In this document: positions 33,366-46,500 of the stretch, one piece after another
How the letters are laid out: the number at the start of each line of letters is the position of its first letter
Numbering within the stretch: position 1 is the first letter of the stretch
Assembly (NCBI GenBank): GCA_024516035.1
Contig: CM044961.1
Coordinates: 16,357,756 to 16,421,755, forward strand
From: Bactericera cockerelli
Taxonomy: Eukaryota; Arthropoda; Insecta; Hemiptera; Triozidae
Length of the DNA stretch: 64,000 nucleotides
Reading direction: 5' to 3'
Position numbers and translations under genes: made by a program
The notes under the pieces: generated by a model
What the model saw: the letters and a program-made list of their open reading frames with translations, nothing else
Told to the model about the DNA's origin: nothing
The model's database searches: none

Positions 33366-36300
33366 TATTTGAGTTTGTAGGTAGTGTATATAATTATTTT
33401 TTTTTCAGAATCTAATATTGTTTGTATTTTGATCATCTAATACTCGTAATGTTGTAACAATTGTGGGTGTCTTGAACAGATGCAATTTACAACTCAGTAA
33501 TAGGTTTGAACCAAGTGACATAACGATTTCCAATAATGCCATATTGACCATAATCTAACCTTGTGAGATCATTTGAAAGGAAGAGTATGGATACCCCAGG
33601 CATCTATCTACATTAATAATAATATAATAACACCATAATAATATCCTGCTATTCATAATTTCATATAATAAAATAAATTACATTATAGCATCATTCAATT
33701 CTAACGTAATTACGAGACAATTACCCCAGACCATTAAATTCATTGAAAGCTTGTAGTGAAAGATGTATGATGGTAAGCTTGCAAGGATGATCCATGCTAT
33801 TATGTTTGATGCGATACCTACCAATCATAACTGTCCGTGAGTGCTCGTTTGTGAGTTATAACTAGGTTTCTCTTCCGAAAATGGAGTCAAATGATAGTTG
33901 AAGTGCTTAATAGTTAATTTAATATTATCAATTGATCGGACAAGTACACAAGTACGTAGTTAATGGATGGATGCTTGAAAATTGAAGTTTAGTTCTGTAT
34001 TTTCCTCATTTCCATATAAGTTAAACCGTTAATACCAACTTGACAAATTATTACTATCTTCTGGAACAGTTTGTCAAGTACCATTACATTCTCATGTCCA
34101 ATTGGAGAAGTGGTTGAGTGTGTGATTGAAAATTGAGATTGAATATTTTCCTCATTTTCATATAAATTTCAGGGTTTATCTTCTGCTTGACAAAGTGTTA
34201 CCATATTTTTGGAGAAACGATCATTTATGTCATTGTTTATGTTTGTCACTTGGAAATAAATTCTCATGTCTTTTTGAAGAACAAAAAAAAATTATGTTCG
34301 TATACGATCGAGTGTCATGCCTCTATCTAAACAAAACAGGAATACAATATACTGGAATAGTAGTTATTTTTCAGTACAGTTAGATACATTTTGCCATCTT
34401 ATTATCTCCGATCGGTGAAATTATTTCCAAACAGAGTGCCTGAAAACCTACATTACCAAAATACAATTTTTATACTCAGTGGTCAGTTTAGCCAAGAAAT
34501 CAGCGGAATATCAAACTGACAGGTATATTTTACATAATTTGACTTTTTTTTTCAAGAAGATGGTGAAACTTGAAAACTACCAAGTCAATCAAATTGGTTA
34601 CATAAGGAGCATGTCTCTCAGTACGAAATAGTTGGCAATCTAATGCTCGCGTTTGCTTATTACGGTTGTAGATCTATTAAATAACTGCTACAGAATGTTT
34701 CATCTTTTCAAACGGGTTTATGTCAAAAAGCTGTTATTATATATGGGAGACTTTGATAAATCGGAAGTAGCAAGTGACCATAGTAACATAATGCAGGTAC
34801 CAACCGGTTCCAAAAACTATTGAATTCCCAAAGAGCATCATAACTTATTGAGTTGTGTTTTGATTCCTGTTTATACTGCTGGAGGAAAGAGACATTTCAG
34901 CCCTATTCAAAAATTGAACGAGGCATTGTATCTGACGTATCATCAACAAAATCTACCAGTTTTGAAAACAACTTTCAGAAGAAAAAAATATTGCGAGATA
35001 GTCTACATAACAGACTTGGAATTTGTCAAAATGATGAGACTTATGTAAACCTTAGGTTTAGGACAGAACCGTTGGAAAGATTAACTGGCCAACCATGAAC
35101 GGGACTGACACATGATACATATGCCGTTACTAAGGTGTGGATACAATAATATCGATTATTGTATCGTGGATACAATAACATCGATTATTGTATAATAGGT
35201 ATTTCAATTTTGAGAGGTTCGAAAACCACCTCAATTCTTCAACCAACGTGAACATGAAAACACAGCCACCAAACAAATTGACAAGCTGCGAGGTTACAAT
35301 ATGTTCTCAATCAAAAGTCATACCAACTTCCCAACAATAGACCAACAGCACCGTTTGGGTTTGTTGCCTGTTCACATTTTCTGTCATCACATAACTTGGA
35401 GAGAGACCATCACCTACGGCATTTGTTACAGCGTTAACAGGAGCAACCGTCTTGGAATTTATCTTGTAGTAGCTCCAAACCATTATAAGTATCATATCCA
35501 CCAGCTGACATCTTGTTTAACTTTAGAGCAGTTTAAAAACACAAAATCATTGCCCGTCATCGCCGAGGTATGGTTTCACTTTCTTTAGCCTGGATAAATA
35601 AAAGCTGCAGATTATAACGAGCTCAACATAGGCAAGTGAGAAAGAAGAGCTATTAAAATACTATCTTAAGTGGGTCTTCAGATCTGTTGGACAGGATCGC
35701 ACTGTACAATTAAATTTGTTATTTTATCAATTATTAAAATACCTACTTCTTATCTGAAGACACAGACTTGTGGTACAACTTTGATATTGCTTAAGGAAAA
35801 AATAATTACCGACAACTTTGAATGAGTAATCACAAATTGAATTGAAACCAACACTAGCAGTCATCCGAGAGGTTACCTCTAATTTTTTTTTTTACTTTCC
35901 CAATGTGGGTTGGATTAGACGTGTGTTGTACCAAGGCTGAGTTCAATTTGCGGCAGCCCCAAAATTATCTGATAGGTGTACCGCATAATAACAATTGACT
36001 CTTAAATTCGACACAATAACTTCTAGAATCTACGCTTTAGCGTAAAATAAAAAATAAAATAAAAAAACTGGAACTTAACGTTATGGACAGAAGAGTCTTC
36101 AGGCATATTAGATGTAGTTTAGATTTTTATTTGATTTCAATATTATAACTTTCCAGTGACAGCCATTCGACGTAAGATTATTTAGAAACAGATAAAAAAA
36201 CAAAAGTGTAGTATAGAGAACTTGAGATACTTAGTAGGTATTATGTACTCATGAAGGATAAAAACGTATTACATATTTACATAGGTACCTGTTCGACGAA

Positions 36301-37516
36301 TATCTAGCGTTGATTAATGAGAAGCTTTACTACTGGGTCTGACGAACGCATTGCACCAGACAAAGCTTCCTATCAAGCTTTCTAACTCATGACTTACAAA
36401 AGCGTCGCCATCGCGTCGTCACCTTGATACGTTTGAACATTTTATAACTCAAAACTTGCATTTTTATTATAAATTATACAAATAATTTATTTTACACAAG
36501 GCGTTTCTATTAGGATAATGTAGAGTCAAAAGTGTTGTGGTTTTAGTCCTAGAAACGTAATAACGTAAAACGACGCGACGTTTAAACAACTGTACAGCTT
36601 TTAGCGTTCTGATTTTTGTAAATATTGAATTGGTATTGATGTTTTCAATGTTTTTTTCATTATTTTTGGTACTATATTTAAATATTACCTACCTTGCTTT
36701 GTAATTATTTTTTTTACTTATTTTGTACAAAAAATAAAACACATTTTGTTAAATTGGTAGATAGAAGAAATACCAGATTTTATAACATAATTCATTGTAT
36801 AAAATTAATAAATATTTTTTTTATGAAAGTATAATTAAAATAACATTTCGTTGTACTTTCTTTGATTTTATTATTTGTCTTAGACAAAGTAGTAAATTTG
36901 AGCAGATGTAGTAGTAAATTTGACGTCATCGACATTAAAATATTCGATCCACCGCAAAATCAATCAATTTACACGTTTAGAAAAACACACTCCTATTAAT
37001 TAATATGGTCTGTTTGGCTTACATCAAAACTATAAGCTAAATAATATTCGTCTACTGCACCTCAAAATTGCTGTCACTAAGAAAACGCAGTCTGATTCTC
37101 GAAGACTGACTCAAAAACGTCGTCAGTACCTGCGACATTTCAGGGGTAATGGTTAGTTCCATTGAAAAGATATTTACAAGTATAATAGTCGGTTCGTATA
37201 ATAGTTATTACCAACAAAATAAAATACACAATCATCTAACGTCCAGCAATTTAGTAACTCAAAATTCAGGAACAAGAAGAGAAGTTTGGGTCCACACTCC
37301 ACAGGGAATGGAAATAGGTGGTTATTATCACCCACCAACTTCTAAGTATAAAATCATTGAAATAGCCCGATGGAAAGGTTGAAGTCCTGGACCTCCAAAA
37401 ACACTTCTGACTGAGTTATTTGAACGACTTATGGGTTGAAAGGAACATTTGGGGATTTTGACAGTGAGAGTGATTTTCGGAATGACGCCTAGATGGACTG
37501 TGTACAATGAAACCCG
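33366..37516. other. Interval between the convergent sclerostin-like and ATIC genes
   Basis: No supported gene. Open frames of 60-95 codons (for example 34848-35098, 35301-35588) show no family motifs. At 35130-35195 a ~27-bp unit that is itself a hairpin is repeated twice. The ATIC 3' UTR must occupy the right edge, but I found no clear poly-A signal. Confidence 0.5.
35136..35193. repeat. Tandem pair of hairpin-forming units
   Basis: GTGGATACAATAATATCGAT and GTGGATACAATAACATCGAT occur back to back. In each, ATACAATAA pairs with TTATTGTAT across an ATATCGA or ACATCGA loop. Confidence 0.6.
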
Positions 37517-40500
37517 CTAGTGATGGAACAGTCTTGTGTTGTGGTGGATGAGCGTGAGCTTGTGGTGGTTGGCAGCGTCGATGACTGACTGGTCGTTGTT
37601 GGAACCTCCGGGGGCCGACACAAATTTGGCACCACTCTGTGGAAAAAGTAAATTAAAATTCAAAATGTTGACAGTAAATGGATCGATGGGTACAACAGTT
37701 CTCGTAAGATCACCGAAGTGCAATTTTGATCGAGGTTCGGACTTAGTGGGTGACTTCTGAAAAATAAACTTTCGAGAGTCAAATTGCATGATTATCCTTA
37801 ACACGTTGAGCGCCGCAGCACCCCATGGGGGCTTTTTCTATACTATCAACTGGTACCTAAACCCACATGGGGGCTTTAATATGACTTCAGTTTATGTACA
37901 CTAAGCCCCTATGGGGGTGTTGTATCAATGTATTTCTTATGAAGGAATTATTGCCGTGGAACAGAGCTATAACGTGATGGTCTTGGTTCTGAGCATACTT
38001 ATTTTTTAGCTGAGATGAGTGATTTTGAAAATTGACCAATTTTTGCTTGGAACAGACAAAAGTTTACCTCAAAATCATGCGGCGCTCAACGTGTTAACCA
38101 GCTAAACCCGGCACTTTGTCGCCATTGAGGATTTTGTCCAGGGCTAGCGTTCTATTTGGAATTTTTAAAAATCCCTTCTAATAAGCAGCTAAATATCAAA
38201 TGGACTCTAAGCCAAATTGGGAGTCCTTTTGTTCAGTTTTGTTCAGTATATTTGAGTGCTTAACCCGTGAGTACACGCACATAGGAAAAAATTCTCACAC
38301 GCTCGGCAAAAACGCTAGAACTTGAACAATATTGGTCCTAACCTGTAGGGACCTGGAGTAGCTGTTGATAATATGTTTATCTAGATGTATCCACAGTCCC
38401 TTGAGCTATTTTCAGTTTCTGTTGCCCGTGACGTGGCGAAAACTTCAGATCGGTCTGAAATGTGAGATTTTTTTTCATCGCGCGTGTACAGACGTAACTT
38501 TTTTTTTGAGTTTTTTTTTCTGTTACTAACTGTTTAGTTTAATTTAATTTAATATTTATAATAATTAGATTTAATAATTATTTAATATAATAATAACAAT
38601 TGTTTTAAATGAAAAAATATATTTTTTTAAAGAAAATTAGTGTGTTTACCTACCTAATTCGTGATTGTTCACTATTGTTATAATAATTATTATAATGATT
38701 TTTAACTAACAAAATAGAAATTTATAACTAACATTAATAAAATTTATTTGTCATAATCTAATAATATTAGGTAGTTAGGTACCTCCCTACACTTTTTTTG
38801 CTAGATACTGAAATAATTAGTATTCTTTGTAATCTTTCTCCACCTATTATAAGGGTACCTACCTACCTACCTACCTCCTGGTATAATCTAAGTACATTTA
38901 TATTTTTATCATTTCTGTTTTTAGCTTTTAGAAGTACCTAAACAAATATAATAACATACCTACTATTCTTGATCATAAGATATACTGTGAATTGCCCTAA
39001 AAACTTATGTCAGTATGGTTACGATGAACAAATTTTGGAAAATAAGAAAAATGTCAAATCAGGGGTTCGAACTGCAACCATTTGGAAAAAGAGTTGCTAA
39101 AACTACTTTAAATAATTATAGTTTAAATACATTAGTCAACTTAATCTATCTTAAAAATATTACATAATTCTTCAAGCAGAACAAAATACAAAGCAAAACC
39201 AGGTGTGAGAATTTTTTTCATCGCGCGTGTACAGACGTTCGGATTTTTAACGCGTGTACTCACAGGTTAAAAAAAACACATTTTTAAAGGAAACGAAGTA
39301 TTTCCAATGCATTCAAATATTTAGTTTTCAAAAGCACTAAGTCCAATGGTATATCATAAGAGGTTCCAGGTGGGATTAATAGGTATCTAATAATAATAAA
39401 TCATTTGTTTTATTTTCATTTCTTTTTTGTATACAAAGAGGACCCATTCTAAGCCATTTTAATTTGGCTTCTAAGCTTGATCTGTTACCCAATGATTATA
39501 GGTTTTAGTCTGATTACATAAAAACATAATAGATTTTGACACAATTGGAGTAATAAATGATCATAGAATGCATCATTAGGTAGATAGGTGTTTCTATAGT
39601 TAGGTACAGTGTTGGTACCTTCCTAATGCTCATGCTCTATGATCATTATCCGCAGCATTGTTACTTGTATTAAACACATTGAAAGAGTTCCATTTATACG
39701 GTCTCATTGATACTTTCTTCATAAGACATTCATATGAATAGAATGATAGTCTCGCGAAGGGTATTCAAATAATTTTAAGCTTCCTTCTTCTTCCTTGATC
39801 AACTTCAAGTTTTATAAATATCACATTTCCTACTAAACTTGTAACGAATTTGATTAATATTATATAAATGAAATAATAAATTATCATTACGAGTATTCTC
39901 ATAGTTTATATTAGAGCTCACTGTTAAAAATTACTCACATTTACCAAACTAAGATAATGGGTAAGTTCTTCTTGAGTAGACGAACCTGCATTTGAGAGGA
40001 CACAGGGAACCGAAATTTTTTTCTCTATCAAGTTTTCTCTTATAAGGAGGTTATTTTCGTTAAAAACTGGTTTTCATTATAAACTGGTAAAATTGACTGG
40101 AAAATACTGGAAATCGCTCTCTAATTTCCAGGTTTCTCTTATAACCAGACTCGACGGTACCCAGATCAAACATATTGGATCCTAACTCACCAGAACTGCC
40201 CTGTCGATGTTGTCTCGGAATGGGAAGAAAGCATCGGAAGCCACAGAGACGCCATGCAGGGTGTAGATGAAGTCCTCCTTCTCCTACAGGAAACATGAAA
40301 TGAATAAATCATCGTCATTTACGTATTCAGAATCACAGGATGACGTCATCATAAGAGTCACAGGATGACGTCATCATAAGAGTCATAGGATGACGTCATC
40401 ATAAGAGTCACAGGATGACGTCATCATAAGAGTCACAGGATGACGTCATCATAAAAGTCACAGGATGACGTCATGAATTATCCGGCCCATACTCGACTGG

Positions 40501-43500
40501 ATGAGTACATTGTGAGATGTGGATAGTTGGATGGATGGACGATCAAACTGATCGAACTCCAGTTCTGCAAGCCTGTCAGGTCGCGTAGAATTCTAAATCG
40601 AATCATTGAGTTTGAAAGGGCTTTTAGTATTGTACCTAGGACCTAGGCACTCATGACTCTCATGAGATACTGTCTGAACAAAATTCTGTTACAGGTCTTG
40701 TAGGAAGCATAACAAAGTTATAATGCTAATCTTACAATTCAGTCAAATTATTCAAAAAGGGCCATTTGCTGAAACAAATTAGGGGTCAGCTGAAATTTAG
40801 CCAGGTGATAGAACACGATGAGAGTTGCACTCTCCAGAAAGTTCCCAAAAATCCCGCTTGTGCAAAAACTGAACTTAAACATTCTTTGTTTCAGTAAAAA
40901 TCGAGATTTGACAAGGATAATCTGTTCCTTTATCATGATAGCCAATTAAATATTACTGTCATATAATAAAATAAAAGTAGGTAGGTATATTTATAATAAA
41001 ACAACACAACATGACGAACATCTTACAAATAAAAGATTTCTTCCAATTTTTCAGAAGTTGGAAGAGTTCCTCTATTACTGTCATCATGAAAGATGGTGTT
41101 TGCTGGACAGTGAACAGAATCCTACCTTATAATAAAACTCTTTAGTGGAAGGCATCCACCAGGCCAGGTTAATGCTCAAAGCATTTTCTACCACCTAACC
41201 CTACCTTATCACTCATGGGAGCCGGCGGGGCTCCGTCAAAGTAGCTCTCCCACGTCTTGTTTCCATGTCCTTCCCGATGGTGCCCAGAATGTAGTTGTCG
41301 ATGGCGTTGGACTTCTCCGCCCTCTTCACTCCCTTGCGGAACCTCCAGCTCGGTGATGTTGGGGTGATGGCGCATGTACCTGAGAGGGGGACGAGGATTT
41401 TTATTATTTTTCATTTAGGGCGGAATTAATAGACAACATCAAAAACCCTGATAACGCTGTGAATTTTGCCTTCCAGATGGCAAGCGTCTTTCTGGAAGGA
41501 CGTCAGCCCTATCTGGGTTAAGTCGTTGGTAAGTGTCGGTTTTCCCTATCTTACACAGTACGCAATCCGTGACTTAGCGCCACAGAGGTATTACGAAAAC
41601 GTCTATTAATTCCGTCCATGTGAGTTTAATGTCTGGTATACTGGATACTGGTAGTCCGTTGGTTTGGATCCCACCAATTGCATGGATTCTTCCTCATTAA
41701 TTTGAGTTTGTGACCACATAATAATAAGTCTCTGAAGGTTATTTGGTGGAAAATGCTTTGAGCATTAACCTCACCTGGTGGTTACCTTCCACTAAAGAGT
41801 ATTATTATTATTCTTATAATGTCACTTTCAACTGCAGGGTTAAATCACGACGGGGTTTTACCCTCCATTCACTGGAAACTCACAAACCAGTTATTTAAAT
41901 TAACCTCACCAGCCTTTGTAGGTCCGGGAATAGCTAGCATCACGAGGATTCGAATTTGAATGGTCACGGATCCAAATTCTAGCCTCGCTGGACGTTGCTT
42001 AACTTCAGTGACTGAATGAAAACTGGTGTAGGTATTCAACTCTGTCGTCAATGATTCGCTTAAAACTTTTTTTTTCAACAATTGGTAAAATGTTGCGCTC
42101 AGATACAATCTGCATCTTTTCAGCAACTTGTGGTTGTGGTTTTCAATGTTGTTTGAGCAAGAGAAAAATCAAACACCTCGGCCGAGGTGTGAAGAACGCC
42201 TATACAAAGAAAGAGACAGCCCGGCAGAGTGTAAGGTTACGGAAAACATAGTTCCCATGCATTTCATGTACTTTCAGCCAGCGAAAAGTGCAACATGAAT
42301 TTCAAAAATTGCGATTTTTATTGCAGAAATGGACTCTACGTTGAAAAATAAATTGATTTGACTTTTTGTTTGACTCCCTAGGCCAACGGGAACCCTATTT
42401 TCGAGACCCCCCAACAATCGTGAAAGACATGAAAAGATTCATAATTTTTTTTTTTTTTTTTTTTTTTTTTCTGTTTTTTTTTCATACGGATCCTTTGAGA
42501 CCCGACTTCGTGTCTATAACTTGGCACTGAAGATTAAGTGAGGTGTCTAAAGTGATCAATATATAATGGAGATGAGCCCGGACCAAAAAAAAATTCTAAA
42601 TTATAAGCGGGCGGCCCATTTGGGCGGCCTCGGGTTTTGGGAGCCCAAATCGGGAATTGAAGGATAATACTATTCTTAAGTGGTATCAAAAATGAAAGAT
42701 CTTGATGAGGAGATACCAAATTTATTGATATTATTCCTTCATCCGGTCCACTGGGTGGCACCTGGTGGCATTTTCATTTTCCTTGGCGGGTAGGTACTCG
42801 TACCTTCGAATCCTTAGCTTAGTGGTCAGATCTTGGCCAGTATGTATTTTTCGAGATGACCTCGCTCTCTCACTGCAAAATTTTAATGTTTAAGTTTCCA
42901 AGTATTTATTTAGTTAGTTCATTTTCCGTTCGTTTCTTTGGAAGATAACTTTGTCTATTGGTAGCATGCTCGACCTCCCACTCAGTGAGCATGGGTTCGA
43001 ATCCAGGCGGGGACGACATTTTTTAGCTCTATATTTTCAATTTGGGCTTAACGTTGTTTTGTTGTTCTTATCTTTATATTTGATCTTAATGACGATCCCA
43101 TTACCCTCGCGAGGAAAATTTTAGTAGTTGCAGAATTGGCCAATGACCTGTGGCGGCATTACGAGATTGATTTTGGACAATCATGGTTAGATGGAGATAA
43201 AATATGATGAATTAGCTCTCATAATGTCGATGCTACTCACTAAAAGTTGTGACAAAGTAGTGACTTTGGCCAAGTGGGTAGAATACTAGGCTTGCACGCA
43301 CGATGACTTGGGTTCGATCCCCTTCAGGGAAGTTTTTTTTCTCTGTCCATTATGTCCGGGGTACACTCATACCTCGTGATGTATTGATAAGGGACGTCAC
43401 CACCGAGTTCTCTCCCGCTCACGGTTTTATAAACACCAAATTGTCTCCCGTCGCGTCACTTGCATTTTTTTACCTGATTTTATACCTACATAGTTTAGGC

Positions 43501-46500
43501 CTAGCATAAAAATTATAATCGAAACACCTAGGAATCATTGATATAAACCTGAGGCATGGCCTTTTATGTATTTTTCCTAACCCTATGATAAACCCAAGGC
43601 ATAGCCTTCTATATATTTATCTAACCCTACTATAAACCCGAGGCATTGCCTTCTATGTATTATCCCTAACCCTACTATATTCCTGAGGCATGGCCTTGTA
43701 TGTATTTTACCTAACCCTACTATAAACTGAAGCCATTGCCTTTCATTAGTTAGAGATTTTAAAGATTTCCTTTTAAAAGGCCGATTCTTATATAAAAATA
43801 ATAATTTTATAGTTTTCATTTTCTTAAAAATACCTAATGTAAAAAAGCATGGTCTCATTTCCGGGAGAGATACTCGTGGTGACCCCTGCAACAAGCCGGA
43901 GAGAATTCGGGTAAGAAAAGGTCAACGGGAGAGAACTCATTACCTCACTTTGATAAGGTGATTACAAATTAATTTCTTTGGCATTTGTAAATCCAGGTGT
44001 TTTAGTGTCCCTCATAGGAGGCTCCGAGGTCAATTTAGCATTGAAAAATAAACCTAATCATGTGGAGTATAGAATCAAAAGGTCTTGCATTGCAAATTTA
44101 TATATTATTTACTCACTTTGGAGACTCAGGGGGCAAAATCTGTGATCCAAACATAATTATTGACCTTAGAAAAATTAAATACGTACTGCTAAAACTATAT
44201 CTTAAAAAAAAAGACAACTTGGTACATTCACATTTTCCCAGCTTATTTACTTTTGTTATACATAACGTTTCAGTAGTGTATGAACCTATATTTCGCACAA
44301 AAAGAACTGATATCCCCCCAAAAACACCACTTCGTGGTTAAAAAAAGAAGAACGCCTCCCTCAAAAGAATGATTATAATTAGCTAAAAATAAATGATATC
44401 AAATTGAGAACACCTTACCCCCTCTCTTTCTATATCTCTGCACTCCTCTCTGAATTTATTCCTCTTATGTTTATCTTTCTTTATCCTTTCTAGGGGTCCC
44501 AAACTTGATTTTTCTTTAAATTTACTTGTTGCACGGCAGTAAAAAATGGCGGTCGGGGTGTAATTTTCTCGATTCAAATCAAATAGGTTCAGAAAAATCA
44601 TACTCCGACCGCCATTTTTTATTGCCGTGCAACAAGTAAATTTAAAGAAAAATCAAGTTTGGGACCCCTAGAAAGGATAAAGAAAGATAAACATAAGAGG
44701 AATAAATTCAGAGAGGAGTGCAGAGATATAGAAAGAGAGGGGGTAAGGTGTTCTCAATTTGATATCATTTATTTTTAGCTAATTATAATCATTCTTTTGA
44801 GGGAGGCGTTCTTCTTTTTTTAACCACGAAGTGGTGTTTTTGGGGGGATAACAAAGTAACGCCCTGCACTTGTGTGCTAGTGACGTTTAAATTTTTAAAA
44901 ACTACTTCTTGTGAGTTTACTGATGTTCAAAAACGTTCAGTGCAGTTAAACTTGGTAGATGACCACTCAAAATTTTAATCTATAGGATTCCGGGATATTC
45001 CGGTGTCGGGAAAACGATCCTCTGATGGAGGTTCATGTGGGTAGCAGGTTTGTGAGTTTACAGCGACTGGAGGGTAGATCCAGTTTTAAGACCTCCGATT
45101 CTTTAGGAGACGTTATACAGAAACGTAAAGCACAACATGGCTGGAGGACGTTAAACAGGGAGAAGACCAGTGTCTCGCTAGAGGACTATAAATAGAGAAC
45201 AGACTAGCCAACCCTTACAAGCCAGGCTAGCTTGCAGTTTCCTAAGGGTTTTTTTTTTATTTTTTAAGTGGGGTTTAACGTCGCTTTCAACTGCCACGGT
45301 CATATCACGACGGGGGTTTTACCCTCCATTCGCAGGAAACTCACAAACCTGCTACTCACATTGACCTCATCCAGCCTGAGTGGGGCCGGGAAAAGCCAGC
45401 GTCATCCTAAGGGTTTAATGGCTTATAAAGAAAAGTCTATGTCCTCATGATGGTTGATCGCACATAGAAATATGTGGTTCAGGACGAGCCAACTTTGAAA
45501 TAAAGTTGGCTGGAGACCATCACTCAACCCTCCAGCTGTAGCCAAGCTGGCTACAACAACAACCTAATACTCCCGACAGCTCACCAGTTATCGACTTTGT
45601 CGCCAGCCAGTCTCGTGCAGTGGATTCTGGACTGCTGCCCCGCTCCTATTCCGATCACCTGGCCGTTCTTGGCGTAGACTACAGAGTTGCTCTGGGTATA
45701 TTTGAGGGCTATGGTCGCCACGATCAAGTCGCGTACTGCGAACTCTGGTAGCTGGAAAAAAAAAAGAAAAAAAAAAAACAGGATTTAGTTTAGTAACCAT
45801 TTTTTTTTTTTTTTTTTTTTTTGAACCTAATCAAATTAGAATGTTTCAAGAGTTTCTTTAGAGAAGTTTTTAAAAAGTGATATTGTTGCAGAAGAGGTAT
45901 AATGAAAAAAAATCCATGACATTTTGATTCCATTAGATTTTTTTTGCATCTTGAAAGTTTGTTTACAAAAATCTCCTGGTGTACATATATAGGTTTATCC
46001 AAGAAGTTAACACACTCGTGAATTGAAAAAAAGTCACTGCCTCTGATTCTCTAAAAATATCCTCATGGATAGTCATTTTATTTCATTGTACGTAAATTAG
46101 CATATTTCGTTAGGGACGATCGTGATGTCACATTTACTCAAAGACGCTTTAAATTTGCCGCACTTGGGACCTCGAACGACCGACTTACAGTCATAGTTTC
46201 AATTGCACTTTTGATTGAGCTGCTGAAGTTGCTTTTTGTAAAAATCTAGCAATGAAATCCTCTCACTATAAAATACTATGTAAGGAGATGCTAGGATTAG
46301 TACCAACTTGATTTTATTGTTATTAGTATTAGTGTTATTACCTACTATTATTATTTTTTTTTTTCTCACACTTTCTTAAATTCTTTCCATTGTTCTTGAA
46401 AGTGGAGCTTGTGAAATTGCTTCGTTGGAACAATGCTAAAAAAAAAAAAAAAAAACTTAGCATCTCACCCATTTCTCCTCGGACACAATGTTCTTGAACA

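Larger units (their letters stand above)
42168..44849 (+). mobile_element. Large hairpin-ended non-coding element, copy A
   Basis: Starts ATCAAACACCTCGGCCGAGG, containing the perfect 16-bp palindrome CACCTCGGCCGAGGTG, then GTGAAGAACGCCT. Ends in a ~538-bp palindrome (44312-44849) whose outer edge is GGTGTTTTTGGGGGGAT. Read inward from that end, AAACACC, a small hairpin and GAAGAACGCCT reappear, so the termini are diverged inverted repeats. Inside are a T-rich run, two tRNA-like segments with box B (near 43000 and 43310), a SINE-B-like body and five minisatellite units. No coding frame. It lies in ATIC intron 9. The family cannot be assigned; AT flanks and terminal hairpins recall rolling-circle or other hairpin-dependent elements, as inference only. 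Confidence 0.85.

Noticed and set aside
34848..35588. Decayed coding sequence in frames of 66-95 codons
   Set aside because: No conserved motif or consistent frame. Could be an old retroelement, but nothing supports it.
40330..40475. CRISPR array
   Set aside because: There are no variable spacers. The 25-bp units are contiguous and this is a eukaryotic intron.
42168..44849. Helitron or Helentron as a firm classification of the large elements
   Set aside because: The 5' TC after A and the 3' hairpin are suggestive. The CTRR 3' end is absent, the hairpin is far longer than usual, and the two termini are inverted relatives of each other. Left unclassified.
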